A stretch of DNA of 64,000 bases, taken from positions 1 to 64,000 of the IMG/VR virus record IMGVR_UViG_3300030329_004647. One strand, given 5' to 3'. The DNA is from a virus. Position 1 is the stretch's first letter. Every line of letters begins with the position of its first letter. The notes beneath the pieces were generated by a model. The model was not told where the DNA came from, made no database searches, and worked only from the letters and a program-made list of their open reading frames with translations. This document shows positions 1 to 7,154 of the stretch, one piece after another. The translations under genes were made by a program, and so were the position numbers.

Positions 1-10
1 AAATTTTTAT

Positions 11-18
11 TATATTTG
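11..18 (+). promoter_or_regulatory. Bacteroidota-type -7 promoter element (TATATTTG), leaderless arrangement
   Basis: TATATTTG matches the Bacteroidota -7 consensus TAnnTTTG and is followed by TAGT and then the ATG of uvsE. The expected transcription start lies on or one base before the ATG, so the mRNA would be leaderless. The -33 region is outside the window. The same TATnTTTGTAGTAT string recurs at 1185, 4018 and 7113. Confidence 0.75.
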
Positions 19-22
19 TAGT

Positions 23-946
23 ATGAATTTAGGATATGCATGTATTAATATGACTTTAGGTAATCAAAAACCAAAAATTACAACAAATAGGTCAATGATT
101 AAAAAAACCTTTCTAACGAAGGGTATGGAATACGCTGGAGAACTCGCTCTACTTAACTCTAGAGATTTATGTGAGATAGTAAAATGGAATGTGGAGAATG
201 GAATAAATTTCTTTAGAATATCTTCAGACATATTTCCATGGGCTTCTGAGTATAATATAGAAGACCTGCCTCAATATCACAGAATCAAAACAGTTCTTTC
301 TGGTTGTGGAAATTATGCTAGAGATAATGGTATTAGGTTAACTTCACACCCAGGCCCATTCAATGTCCTGGTTTCACCTAGAGAACATGTAGTACAAAAT
401 ACTATAACTGACTTAACCAATCACGGTAAAGTTTTTGATTTACTTGGTTTGGATAGAACTCCATACAATAAAATCAATATACATTGTAACGGTGTTTATG
501 GAGATAAAAAATCAGCGATGGATAGATTCTGTAAAAACTTTGAGTTACTCCCTGAATCAGCCCAAACACGTCTTACAGTTGAGAATGATGATAAGGCAAG
601 TATGTATTCGGTAAAAGACTTGATGTACATACATGAACGTATTGGTATTCCTATTGTATTTGACTATCATCACCATAAGTTTTGTACTGGTGACATGACA
701 GAACAAGAGGCACTTGAGTTAGCAATCTCAACATGGCCTAAAGGAATTACACCAGTAGTACATTACTCTGAATCAAAATCATTACACGAAAGTAATGAAA
801 AATTAAAACCACAAGCTCATTCTGATTACATTAATAACTTACCAGATACCTATGGTAACGATGTTGATATTATGGTAGAATCCAAAGCGAAAGAATTATC
901 TATCATCCCTCACTTAAGATTTAACACAGATTTAACAATTTCTTAA
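23..946 (+). CDS. uvsE: UV damage endonuclease (UvsE/UVDE family)
   Basis: This 307-residue protein resembles UvsE/UVDE, a metal-dependent TIM-barrel endonuclease that nicks DNA 5' of UV photoproducts and other lesions and starts excision repair. The family pattern is present: the N-terminal LGYACIN motif, NGINFFRISSDIFPWAS around residues 60-75, TSHPGPFNVLVSP around residue 107, TVENDDKASMY and the metal-site DYHHHKF near residue 215. The length is normal for the family. The ATG follows a TATATTTG element by four bases, which supports this start. It opens the DNA and nucleotide metabolism block and probably protects viral or host DNA in sunlit water. Confidence 0.93.
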   Translation: MNLGYACINMTLGNQKPKITTNRSMIKKTFLTKGMEYAGELALLNSRDLCEIVKWNVENGINFFRISSDIFPWASEYNIEDLPQYHRIKTVLSGCGNYARDNGIRLTSHPGPFNVLVSPREHVVQNTITDLTNHGKVFDLLGLDRTPYNKINIHCNGVYGDKKSAMDRFCKNFELLPESAQTRLTVENDDKASMYSVKDLMYIHERIGIPIVFDYHHHKFCTGDMTEQEALELAISTWPKGITPVVHYSESKSLHESNEKLKPQAHSDYINNLPDTYGNDVDIMVESKAKELSIIPHLRFNTDLTIS

Positions 947-979
947 CATCGAATGCTCCAACTCCTATTACTTATTAAT

Positions 980-1069
980 ATGGAAACGGAAGTGAAAAAA
1001 ATAGATATAACTCCAGTTTTGTACGTCATAGTTATGATTGTAATGTTCACTATCGGAACATTGTTATAA
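980..1069 (+). CDS. Small single-span membrane protein
   Basis: A 29-codon ORF encodes a charged start (METEVKKIDITP) followed by one hydrophobic stretch (VLYVIVMIVMFTIGTLL) that ends at the stop. The layout is that of a minimal type II membrane peptide. It lies 33 bases after uvsE and before a terminator, so it may share the uvsE transcript. There is no homology call, and so short an ORF could arise by chance. Confidence 0.4.
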   Translation: METEVKKIDITPVLYVIVMIVMFTIGTLL

Positions 1070-1126
1070 CATTAGTAGGCCTCAGTATACGGAGGTTCAA
1101 CGACCAAAAGGGTTCCGAAAGTGTTT
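1070..1126 (+). other. Possible structured leader/3'-UTR element
   Basis: Between the small membrane ORF and the terminator lies a stretch unusually rich in short inverted repeats for this AT-rich genome. CCTC-AGTATACG-GAGG can form one hairpin and GACC-AAAA-GGGTTC a second. It contains GGTTCAACG but cannot be folded into a complete tRNA. It may simply be the base of the terminator or a small structured RNA. Confidence 0.25.
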
Positions 1127-1149
1127 AAAGAGGTTTTACCTCTTTTTTT
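1127..1149 (+). terminator. Rho-independent terminator after uvsE
   Basis: AAGAGG-TTTTA-CCTCTT forms a six-pair hairpin followed by a run of T residues. It closes the uvsE unit and precedes the next promoter by about 35 bases. Confidence 0.8.
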
Positions 1150-1161
1150 ATGCCTTTTGGT

Positions 1162-1192
1162 TTGGTAAAATGAAAAGATTTATTTATCTTTG
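1162..1192 (+). promoter_or_regulatory. Bacteroidota-type promoter (TTG-N20-TATCTTTG)
   Basis: TTG at 1162-1164 is separated by 20 bases from TATCTTTG at 1185-1192, which is followed by TAGT and an ATG at 1197. This decides the start of the next gene: the longer in-frame start at 1170 lies upstream of the -7 element and could not be on the transcript. Confidence 0.8.
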
Positions 1193-1196
1193 TAGT

Positions 1197-1592
1197 ATGA
1201 ATGATAGATACAACACCAAAGGTCCTAACTTAAATTTTGAGCATGACAAGGTACTTAGTTTATTTAATGAACTACTATATAAAGGTCAAATTTTAGAATG
1301 GAGAGAACAATCCAGCTCCAATTACTTTAGAGACAATTGGGGGAAGTTCAAAGTAACATCTATTAAAGTTAATAGTTGGGGCTCTATATATGTGAATCTT
1401 AGATTAATAGATGGGGAATATTACAATAGACCATTAATTAATGAGTTCACCGAACAAAAAACACAATACAAAAACAATCAAACAAAGAATCAGTGGAAAT
1501 GGGACAACCTAACAGGGCTGGTATATAAGGAATTAAGACTCATGGGAATTCCAGGGGGTAAAATTTTTATTAAAAGACTAACAATAAAATGA
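1197..1592 (+). CDS. Hypothetical protein
   Basis: A 131-residue basic protein with no domain I recognise. The start is set at 1197 because the -7 promoter element lies at 1185-1192, only four bases upstream, making a leaderless message. A longer reading from 1170 would begin inside the promoter. The C-terminal half contains QWKWDNLTGLVYKELRLMGIPGGKIFIKRL. The stop overlaps the next ATG (ATGA), so translation is probably coupled. It is the first gene of a unit running into the cca-like and ppk2 genes. Confidence 0.75.
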   Translation: MNDRYNTKGPNLNFEHDKVLSLFNELLYKGQILEWREQSSSNYFRDNWGKFKVTSIKVNSWGSIYVNLRLIDGEYYNRPLINEFTEQKTQYKNNQTKNQWKWDNLTGLVYKELRLMGIPGGKIFIKRLTIK

Positions 1593-1879
1593 AATTATTA
1601 ATTTGTAAAATATGTAACTCAGTATTTAATTTGACTAATAAGTCAAAATCTTGTGAGTGCGGGAAAACTAAAGGTAAGTACACGGATAATATTAACGCGG
1701 TGTACAGTGGTCCAGGTATCCCTATAGGGTTTGGTAATAATAGTTTATTAAACGCGATGAGATTACAAAATTATTTAAATAAAATAGAAAAAGACAACCC
1801 AAAGGTTTGTTGTAAAGGTGAAGAGTTCACAGCATTTACCATACCTCAATGGGCTGATACAATAAAAAAAGAAAAATGA
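1589..1879 (+). CDS. Small zinc-binding-type hypothetical protein
   Basis: A 96-residue protein with four N-terminal cysteines (CKICNSVF, then CECGKTKGKY around residues 6-29), a typical zinc-knuckle arrangement seen in many short phage proteins. The C-terminal part holds another CC pair and is otherwise unremarkable. Both ends overlap neighbours by ATGA, so it sits inside an operon between an unknown gene and the nucleotidyltransferase. Function unknown. Confidence 0.75.
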   Translation: MKLLICKICNSVFNLTNKSKSCECGKTKGKYTDNINAVYSGPGIPIGFGNNSLLNAMRLQNYLNKIEKDNPKVCCKGEEFTAFTIPQWADTIKKEK

Positions 1880-2619
1880 AAACAAAAATATTTGAAATAG
1901 GAGGATGTGTTAGAGATGAACTACTAGGTTTACACACCAAAGATATTGATTTTACTGTGGTTATTGACCAAAGAGGTGAAAACTTAAGTGTAGACGAAGG
2001 TTGGGCATTTATGAAACACTTCCTCCTCAATGAAGGATTTAAGATTTTTTTAGAAACTAAAGATTGTTTTACTATTAGAGCGATGTTCCCTAAAGGACAT
2101 CAACATGAGGGACTTGTTGCGGATTTTGTAATGGCTAGGAAAGAAGTGGGTTACATTCCAGGGACCAGAAAACCAATCCTAGAGTTAGGTAGTTTAGAAG
2201 ATGATATGATAAGAAGAGATTTTACAGTAAATGCAATGGCTAAAGACGAACATGGAGAAATTATAGACTTATTTAATGGTCAACAACATCTGAAATGGAA
2301 ATTACTAATGACACCATTAGACCCTATGACTACTCTTATGGATGACCCACTCCGATTATTAAGAGCTTTAAGGTTTAGTATTACCAAAGGATTTACAATA
2401 GATGGTGCAGTTCGGAGAGCAATGTTTCAACCTAACTTAATGGATAAGTTAGAAAATGTAGTCTCACAAGAAAGGATAAGAGAAGAGGTTACAAAAATGA
2501 TGAAACATGACACCCTCTCTAGTCTCAGATTATTCCAAGAAATCGATAAAAGAGAACCAAGATTATTAGAAATTATATTTGGGGGTGATATGTGGCTATT
2601 ACCATCAACAAAAAAATAA
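1876..2619 (+). CDS. CCA-adding enzyme / poly(A) polymerase family nucleotidyltransferase
   Basis: This 247-residue protein has the class II tRNA nucleotidyltransferase head and neck. GGCVRD (residues 9-14), the metal-binding DID pair (23-25), RRDFTVNAMA near residue 115 and DDPLRLLRALRF near residue 155 are all in place. The family adds CCA to tRNA 3' ends or A-tails to RNA. Cellular enzymes usually run to about 400 residues or more, and the C-terminal body/HD region is absent here, so it is a compact phage form. No tRNA gene is visible in the window, so the substrate may be host tRNA damaged during infection or tRNAs encoded elsewhere. It overlaps the preceding gene by ATGA and lies directly before ppk2. 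Confidence 0.88.
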   Translation: MKTKIFEIGGCVRDELLGLHTKDIDFTVVIDQRGENLSVDEGWAFMKHFLLNEGFKIFLETKDCFTIRAMFPKGHQHEGLVADFVMARKEVGYIPGTRKPILELGSLEDDMIRRDFTVNAMAKDEHGEIIDLFNGQQHLKWKLLMTPLDPMTTLMDDPLRLLRALRFSITKGFTIDGAVRRAMFQPNLMDKLENVVSQERIREEVTKMMKHDTLSSLRLFQEIDKREPRLLEIIFGGDMWLLPSTKK

Positions 2620-2622
2620 GAT

Positions 2623-3474
2623 ATGATAAAATATAAATTAGAAGAATACACAGACACCCTAACACTAAGACAATACAGAAAAGAAAAAACACTATTACAA
2701 GTGGAACTTCTTAAACTACAGGAATGGGTTATTAAAGAAAAGAAAAAGGTGGTTATTGTGGTAGAAGGTAGAGACACCGCGGGTAAAGGAAGTACCATTA
2801 AAAGATTTGTAGAAAAATTAATAGAACGAAAAAGTTCAGACAACCCAACATATAGAGTAGTATCCCTAGGGATTCCTAGTCCAGAAGAATCTAAAAATTG
2901 GTTTGAAAGATATGAAAAACATTTACCTAAGGAATCTGAAATTGTATTTTTTGATAGAAGTTGGTATAATAGAGCAATAGTAGAACCCGCGATGGGATAT
3001 TGTAGTGAGGGACAGTATAGAGATTTTATGGGTAGAGTTAATGAGTGGGAAAGTGAGTTAACACAAAAAGGGTTGATACTGATAAAATTTTATTTGGATA
3101 TCGATAAGGACAACCAACAAGAACGTATAACAGAAAGACAGGAGAGCCCATTAAAATATTGGAAGTTTTCTATGAATGACTTAGCAGCTTTAGGTAAGTG
3201 GGAAGCTTTTACAAAATACCAAAGCCAGATGTTTGAAAAGACATCCACCAAAAATAACCCATGGGTGGTCATAAACTCTAACAATAAACTAATAGCGAGG
3301 TTAACCGCTATTAGATATGTTTTACAGAATATAAACTATTTGGAAAAAATTCCACTTAAAGAAAAAAGATGGTCAGAAAGATTAAAAGAAATAAAAATTA
3401 AAGGAGTAGTCTTTAAAGACTTAACTGTTAAACAATACAATATATTAAAAGAATTGACACATGAAAAAAACTAA
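2623..3474 (+). CDS. ppk2: Polyphosphate kinase 2 (PPK2) family protein
   Basis: PPK2 enzymes transfer phosphate from polyphosphate to nucleoside mono- or diphosphates. This 283-residue protein has the family layout: an N-terminal helix rich in Leu/Lys, the Walker A GRDTAGKGST (residues 49-58), a Walker B-type lid segment beginning FDRSWYNRAIVEPAMG (110-125) and the usual total length. Which class it belongs to (AMP or ADP phosphorylation) cannot be decided by eye. The position between the CCA-type enzyme and a P-loop kinase, with a 14-base overlap into the latter, points to nucleotide supply during infection that does not depend on host ATP. PPK2 is not a standard phage gene. Confidence 0.92.
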   Translation: MIKYKLEEYTDTLTLRQYRKEKTLLQVELLKLQEWVIKEKKKVVIVVEGRDTAGKGSTIKRFVEKLIERKSSDNPTYRVVSLGIPSPEESKNWFERYEKHLPKESEIVFFDRSWYNRAIVEPAMGYCSEGQYRDFMGRVNEWESELTQKGLILIKFYLDIDKDNQQERITERQESPLKYWKFSMNDLAALGKWEAFTKYQSQMFEKTSTKNNPWVVINSNNKLIARLTAIRYVLQNINYLEKIPLKEKRWSERLKEIKIKGVVFKDLTVKQYNILKELTHEKN

Positions 3475-4009
3475 AATTATTAATTTTTTTGGTGGTCCTG
3501 GAATTGGTAAATCCACACAATCTGCAGGTCTATACTCACTTATGAAAAAAAATAACATGAGTGTAGAACTAACTTATGAGTTTCCTAAAATACTTGCTTG
3601 GGATGAAAATTTATCAGCTATTAAAGACCAGTTATATATAACGGCAAATCAACATAGAAATATAACCCGATTGTATGGTAAAGTAGATTATATTATTATA
3701 GACAGTCCTATATTATTTGGTATGGTTTATAAAAACAAATACGGAACCTCCTACCCTCAAGGAATATATGGAGAGTCTTTTGATATATTTCTACTAGACC
3801 TTTTTAATCAATATGACAATATTAATATACTTCTAAAAAGAAAAGAATTAAACTACCAAGATACAGGTAGATTCCAAGGATTAAACGAATCTAAAGAAAT
3901 AGACGATATATTAAAAAATCTTTTAGAAACTAATAGTATTCCTTATTTGGAGTTTGAGGTTTCCGATAACCTAACAAAAAAACTTTATAATAATTTATTT
4001 AATTCATAA
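3461..4009 (+). CDS. P-loop nucleotide/nucleoside kinase-like protein
   Basis: A 182-residue ATP-binding protein with Walker A GGPGIGKST (residues 11-19) and a hydrophobic strand DYIIIDSP near residue 77, as in phage deoxynucleotide/thymidylate-kinase-like proteins. A lid-like segment with Lys/Arg (LLKRKELNYQDTGR) follows near residue 127. The precise substrate cannot be called. The start overlaps ppk2 by 14 bases in another frame, so the two are probably co-translated. The gene ends just before a new promoter at 4018. Confidence 0.75.
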   Translation: MKKTKIINFFGGPGIGKSTQSAGLYSLMKKNNMSVELTYEFPKILAWDENLSAIKDQLYITANQHRNITRLYGKVDYIIIDSPILFGMVYKNKYGTSYPQGIYGESFDIFLLDLFNQYDNINILLKRKELNYQDTGRFQGLNESKEIDDILKNLLETNSIPYLEFEVSDNLTKKLYNNLFNS

Positions 4010-4017
4010 AAAAGTGT

Positions 4018-4025
4018 TATATTTG
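4018..4025 (+). promoter_or_regulatory. Bacteroidota-type -7 element (TATATTTG), leaderless arrangement
   Basis: TATATTTG is followed by TAGT and the ligase ATG at 4030, the same arrangement as at 11 and 1185. No TTG is visible at the expected -33 spacing, so an activator or a relaxed -33 may be used. Confidence 0.7.
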
Positions 4026-4029
4026 TAGT

Positions 4030-5322
4030 ATGGATGAAATTAAAGATTTAAAAAAAATACAAGAATTGGTAGATAGACTAAAGTCTACAAACTCAACTAA
4101 TGACAAAATTGATATTATTAAGGAGTATGGGGATGACTCTATGATTAAACAACTTTTAAAATATGTTTATTCTCCTTTTAAACAATATTATATAAAAAGC
4201 ACACAGTTAAAAAAACTAAAAAAATTATGTAACCCTACCTATTTTGGTAGTCTTTTTTGTATGTTAGATAATCTAACTAATAGAGTCTGGACAGGGCATA
4301 CAGCTATTGGATATGTTAATGGGTATGTTAAAAGTTTTCCAGAGTATAAAGAATTAATTTATTGTATAATCGATAAAAATTTAAAGACAAGAACGGGAGC
4401 GGACCTAATCAATAAAGCAATCCCTAAATGTGTACCAACATTTAAAGTAGCTCTTGCTAACTCTTACGACAAACAAAAGGGTAAAGTTGATTTTAATACA
4501 CAGACATGGTTCGCTTCCCAAAAGTTAGACGGAGTTAGATGTCTTGCTGTGGTTGATGAAAACGGTAAATGTAATTTTTATTCACGACAAGGTAAGACTT
4601 TTGATACTCTAGATGTGGTTAAAAACGAAATAGAGAGTCTAGGATTAACTAATGTGGTTTTTGATGGTGAAGTGTGTATAGTGGATGAAAATGGTGTAGA
4701 GAACTTCCAAGACATCATGAAAGAAATAAAAAGAAAGGACCACACCATTAAAAATCCTAAATATAAAATATTTGATTATCTTACATTAGATGAGTTTGAC
4801 AACCAACTAAGTACAAGAAATTTAAGTGTAAGATTAAGTACATGTGTAAAACCTAAATTAGGTTGTGTTGAAATGTTAGAACAGTGGAAAGTTGAGTCAG
4901 AAGACCATTTCCAAGAATTAGCAGAACTCGCCACTAAAAATAATTGGGAAGGTTTAATGTTACGTAAAGATTGTGGTTACAAGGGAAAGAGAACAAATGA
5001 GTTATTAAAAGTAAAAAAATTCTTTGATGAAGAATATGTTGTGAAAAGTGTGGAAAGCGCTATTCACAGAATTATTATAGGAGGGATAGAAGCTGAAGTT
5101 GAAATGTTAAGTAATGTTATTATCGAACACAAAGGATGCGATGTGGGAGTAGGTTCAGGATTCAATCAAGAAGAAAGAAAACTGTACTTTAAAAATCCTG
5201 AACTTATAATTGGAAAGACAATAACCGTCCAATATTTTGAAGAAACAATTAATCAAGACGGATGTCACTCACTTAGATTTCCTGTTGTCAAACACATTTA
5301 TGAAAACGGAAGAAACGTATAA
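4030..5322 (+). CDS. ATP-dependent DNA ligase
   Basis: A 430-residue ligase that seals nicks using ATP. The adenylation-site motif I is KLDGVR with the nucleophilic Lys165. Motif III-like FDGEVC, motif IV EGLMLRKD and motif V LLKVKKF follow in order. The first 150 residues form a divergent N-terminal helical region and the C-terminal portion should be the OB domain. It has its own promoter with a near-leaderless start and abuts the phosphomannomutase gene (3-base gap). It belongs to the replication/repair set with uvsE. Confidence 0.93.
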   Translation: MDEIKDLKKIQELVDRLKSTNSTNDKIDIIKEYGDDSMIKQLLKYVYSPFKQYYIKSTQLKKLKKLCNPTYFGSLFCMLDNLTNRVWTGHTAIGYVNGYVKSFPEYKELIYCIIDKNLKTRTGADLINKAIPKCVPTFKVALANSYDKQKGKVDFNTQTWFASQKLDGVRCLAVVDENGKCNFYSRQGKTFDTLDVVKNEIESLGLTNVVFDGEVCIVDENGVENFQDIMKEIKRKDHTIKNPKYKIFDYLTLDEFDNQLSTRNLSVRLSTCVKPKLGCVEMLEQWKVESEDHFQELAELATKNNWEGLMLRKDCGYKGKRTNELLKVKKFFDEEYVVKSVESAIHRIIIGGIEAEVEMLSNVIIEHKGCDVGVGSGFNQEERKLYFKNPELIIGKTITVQYFEETINQDGCHSLRFPVVKHIYENGRNV

Positions 5323-5325
5323 ACT

Positions 5326-6024
5326 ATGAATTATTTATTTGATGTAGACGGAACACTAACCCCTAGTCGATTACCTATTGATGAGGGGTTTGAATCATTC
5401 TTTCTTAGTTGGATGAAAGGTAAAAACGTTTATTTAGTAACAGGTTCCGATAAAGACAAAACAATAGAACAAGTTGGAGAAGAGATTTGGAATAGTTGTA
5501 CCAGAGTATATCAGTCATGTGGTAATGCCGTTTATGAAAAGGGAAAATTAATAAGACAGTTAGATTTTGTATTAGATACAAAATTAAAAAAACTTTTAAA
5601 CGAATTTTTATTGTGGTCTAGTTGGGAAGATAGATACCAAACTAACATCGAAGAACGTATAGGTCTTATAAATTTTAGTGTTGTAGGTAGAGATTGTCCT
5701 CAGGAGGTTAGAGAAAGATATTATAAATGGGACCTAAAAGCAAAAGAAAGAGAAACATTTTGTCAAATTATTGAAGAAAAATTTCCTGAAATCGAAGCAA
5801 GTGTAGGTGGACAAATATCAATAGACATATATCCTAAAGGTAAAAATAAAGCACAAGTTTTGGAAGAAATTGATGGTGAAATAACATTTTTTGGTGACAA
5901 GTGTGAACCAGGAGGCAATGATTATCCTATAGTTAAAATGTTATTCCCTTTAATAGATGAACACACAATACACTCCGTAAAAAATTGGAGAAATACCTGG
6001 GAAATATTAAAAAATAGGTTATGA
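5326..6024 (+). CDS. Eukaryotic-type phosphomannomutase-like HAD enzyme
   Basis: A 232-residue HAD-superfamily protein. The N-terminal FDVDGTLTPSR carries the nucleophile/acid Asp pair (residues 6 and 8). GLINFSVVGRDC, the GGQISIDIYPKG segment and PGGNDYPIV near the C-terminus match the eukaryotic-type phosphomannomutase family, which interconverts mannose-6- and mannose-1-phosphate for GDP-mannose synthesis. Length is close to the family norm. In a phage it could feed glycan or DNA decoration, and an RmlD-like sugar reductase occurs at 38.4 kb. A related sugar phosphatase activity is the alternative. Confidence 0.85.
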   Translation: MNYLFDVDGTLTPSRLPIDEGFESFFLSWMKGKNVYLVTGSDKDKTIEQVGEEIWNSCTRVYQSCGNAVYEKGKLIRQLDFVLDTKLKKLLNEFLLWSSWEDRYQTNIEERIGLINFSVVGRDCPQEVRERYYKWDLKAKERETFCQIIEEKFPEIEASVGGQISIDIYPKGKNKAQVLEEIDGEITFFGDKCEPGGNDYPIVKMLFPLIDEHTIHSVKNWRNTWEILKNRL

Positions 6025-6060
6025 GTACAGAATTAATTGAAATCTTAAGTGTTGTTAACA

Positions 6061-6071
6061 TATTTATAATA
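6061..6071 (+). promoter_or_regulatory. TATTTATAATA element (putative phage-specific promoter)
   Basis: TATTTATAATA lies 9 bases upstream of the 6081 ATG. It is one of more than a dozen copies placed just upstream of genes in coding orientation and lacks the TTTG of the host-type -7 box. Confidence 0.5.
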
Positions 6072-6080
6072 AAAAACTAA

Positions 6081-6335
6081 ATGGCACGATTAACTAACGA
6101 ACATTTGCATAGTGAAATAAAACTAGTCAAACAAGATGTGGTCTATATTAAAGACACTCAAGCAAAAATGCAAGAAGATTTAACAATGATTAAAAAAGTT
6201 TTATTAAACCCAGACAATGGAACAATCGCTAGAGTTAATCGAAACACTGATTTCAGAAAAAAAGCAAATGCTGCCTTATGGTCAATATGGGTAGCTATGA
6301 TAGGTGTAATAGCAAAGTTGATGTTCTGGAATTAA
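6081..6335 (+). CDS. Coiled-coil protein with C-terminal membrane anchor
   Basis: An 84-residue protein with a predicted N-terminal coiled coil (EIKLVKQDVVYIKDTQAKMQ) and one C-terminal hydrophobic helix (ALWSIWVAMIGVIAKLMFW). The layout recalls XhlA-type hemolysin/holin accessory proteins, but the sequence does not prove it. It follows a TATTTATAATA element. Two small membrane or metal-binding genes come next. Confidence 0.7.
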   Translation: MARLTNEHLHSEIKLVKQDVVYIKDTQAKMQEDLTMIKKVLLNPDNGTIARVNRNTDFRKKANAALWSIWVAMIGVIAKLMFWN

Positions 6336-6362
6336 TTATGTAATTTTACATAAAATTCTTTT

Positions 6363-6584
6363 ATGGGAAATGTTAACAGGGTCAATATTATTATAGACCA
6401 AATACAAAAACTTCAAAGAGAACTAGAACAGCACCAAGATAAGTGCCCTCATCTCCACAAAACTATTAGATATGTTAACGGTAATGACGTACGCTGGGTA
6501 TGTGATGACTGCAAACTACCAACAGACTGGCCTAGTGAAAAAGATTTAAAAAAATGGATAAACAGTGAAAAAATACAAAAATAA
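6363..6584 (+). CDS. Small metal-binding hypothetical protein
   Basis: A 73-residue protein that starts with a coiled-coil-like helix and then shows CPHLH and CDDC spaced by about 20 residues, a CxH/CxxC zinc-binding pattern common in short phage proteins. The C-terminus overlaps the next gene by 20 bases. Function unknown. Confidence 0.75.
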   Translation: MGNVNRVNIIIDQIQKLQRELEQHQDKCPHLHKTIRYVNGNDVRWVCDDCKLPTDWPSEKDLKKWINSEKIQK

Positions 6585-6864
6585 ATATTTTCGAGAAGTT
6601 TTAGAAAAAGACTTGAAAGAACAAGGCTTAGGTGTTAATATTCACTGTAAAGATGATGGAATTTACTTAACAGTACCACCATATCCAGTTACTGGAGATA
6701 AATTCAGTGATAACTATGGTAGGGAAATGTTAAAAGAAGATTATGATACCGATAAAATGGTGAAAAAAATAAAAGATTTAACAGTAGATTATGGTATTAA
6801 TATAAGTTTAAAACAAGCAGTCTACGGTGATAATATTAAAATACAACTTAACGTAAATGAATGA
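6565..6864 (+). CDS. Hypothetical protein
   Basis: A 99-residue protein, probably starting at a GTG inside the preceding gene (20-base overlap). It mixes charged helices with a hydrophobic C-terminal strand and contains LTVPPYPVTGDKFSDNYG. I recognise no domain. The 8-base overlap with the next gene points to co-translation. Confidence 0.65.
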   Translation: MKKYKNKYFREVLEKDLKEQGLGVNIHCKDDGIYLTVPPYPVTGDKFSDNYGREMLKEDYDTDKMVKKIKDLTVDYGINISLKQAVYGDNIKIQLNVNE

Positions 6865-7081
6865 TAAACCCCTTTATATTACCCTTATAGCTTTACTAAT
6901 AGTCTTCGGTATTGTTTGGTTATTTAGTGCATTTATATTATGGATAATGTATTCACTGTGGTGGTTAATAACAAATCATATGGTAGATAATGTAGTATTT
7001 TTTAAATGGACAACCTTATTAACAGGAATACTAATGTTGATTCCAATGATATCCAGTATCCTCCCACCAAAAAATAATTAA
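6857..7081 (+). CDS. Two-span membrane protein
   Basis: A 74-residue protein with two hydrophobic segments, one near residues 6-30 (LYITLIALLIVFGIVWLFSA) and one near 53-67 (TTLLTGILMLIPMISSIL), joined by a Trp-rich stretch. This is holin- or superinfection-protein-like topology, but no family is recognised. It ends the small-gene cluster before the promoter at 7091-7120. Confidence 0.65.
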   Translation: MNDKPLYITLIALLIVFGIVWLFSAFILWIMYSLWWLITNHMVDNVVFFKWTTLLTGILMLIPMISSILPPKNN

Positions 7082-7090
7082 CAAAAAGGT

Positions 7091-7120
7091 TTGTAGTTCA
7101 AATTTATTTTCTTATTTTTG
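7091..7120 (+). promoter_or_regulatory. Bacteroidota-type promoter (TTG-N19-TATTTTTG)
   Basis: TTG at 7091-7093 and TATTTTTG at 7113-7120 are separated by 19 bases, a near-perfect Bacteroidota promoter. TAGTAT follows without an ATG, so TAGTAT appears to be part of the promoter consensus itself. The downstream ATG is at 7155, giving a leader of about 30 bases. Confidence 0.8.
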
Positions 7121-7154
7121 TAGTATAAATAAAGACTAACTTAAATAATAAGAA

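Noticed and set aside
1170-1196. Earlier in-frame start for the gene at 1197
   Set aside because: The TATCTTTG box at 1185-1192 would lie inside the coding region, so this start is probably not transcribed.
2427-2843. Leftward ORF across the cca/ppk2 junction
   Set aside because: It is antisense to two well-identified genes. No promoter or family signature supports it.
6021-6080. 19-codon ORF (MSTELIEILSVVN...) overlapping the PMM stop by ATGA
   Set aside because: It contains the TATTTATAATA element and ends at the next gene's upstream region. More likely promoter DNA than a gene.
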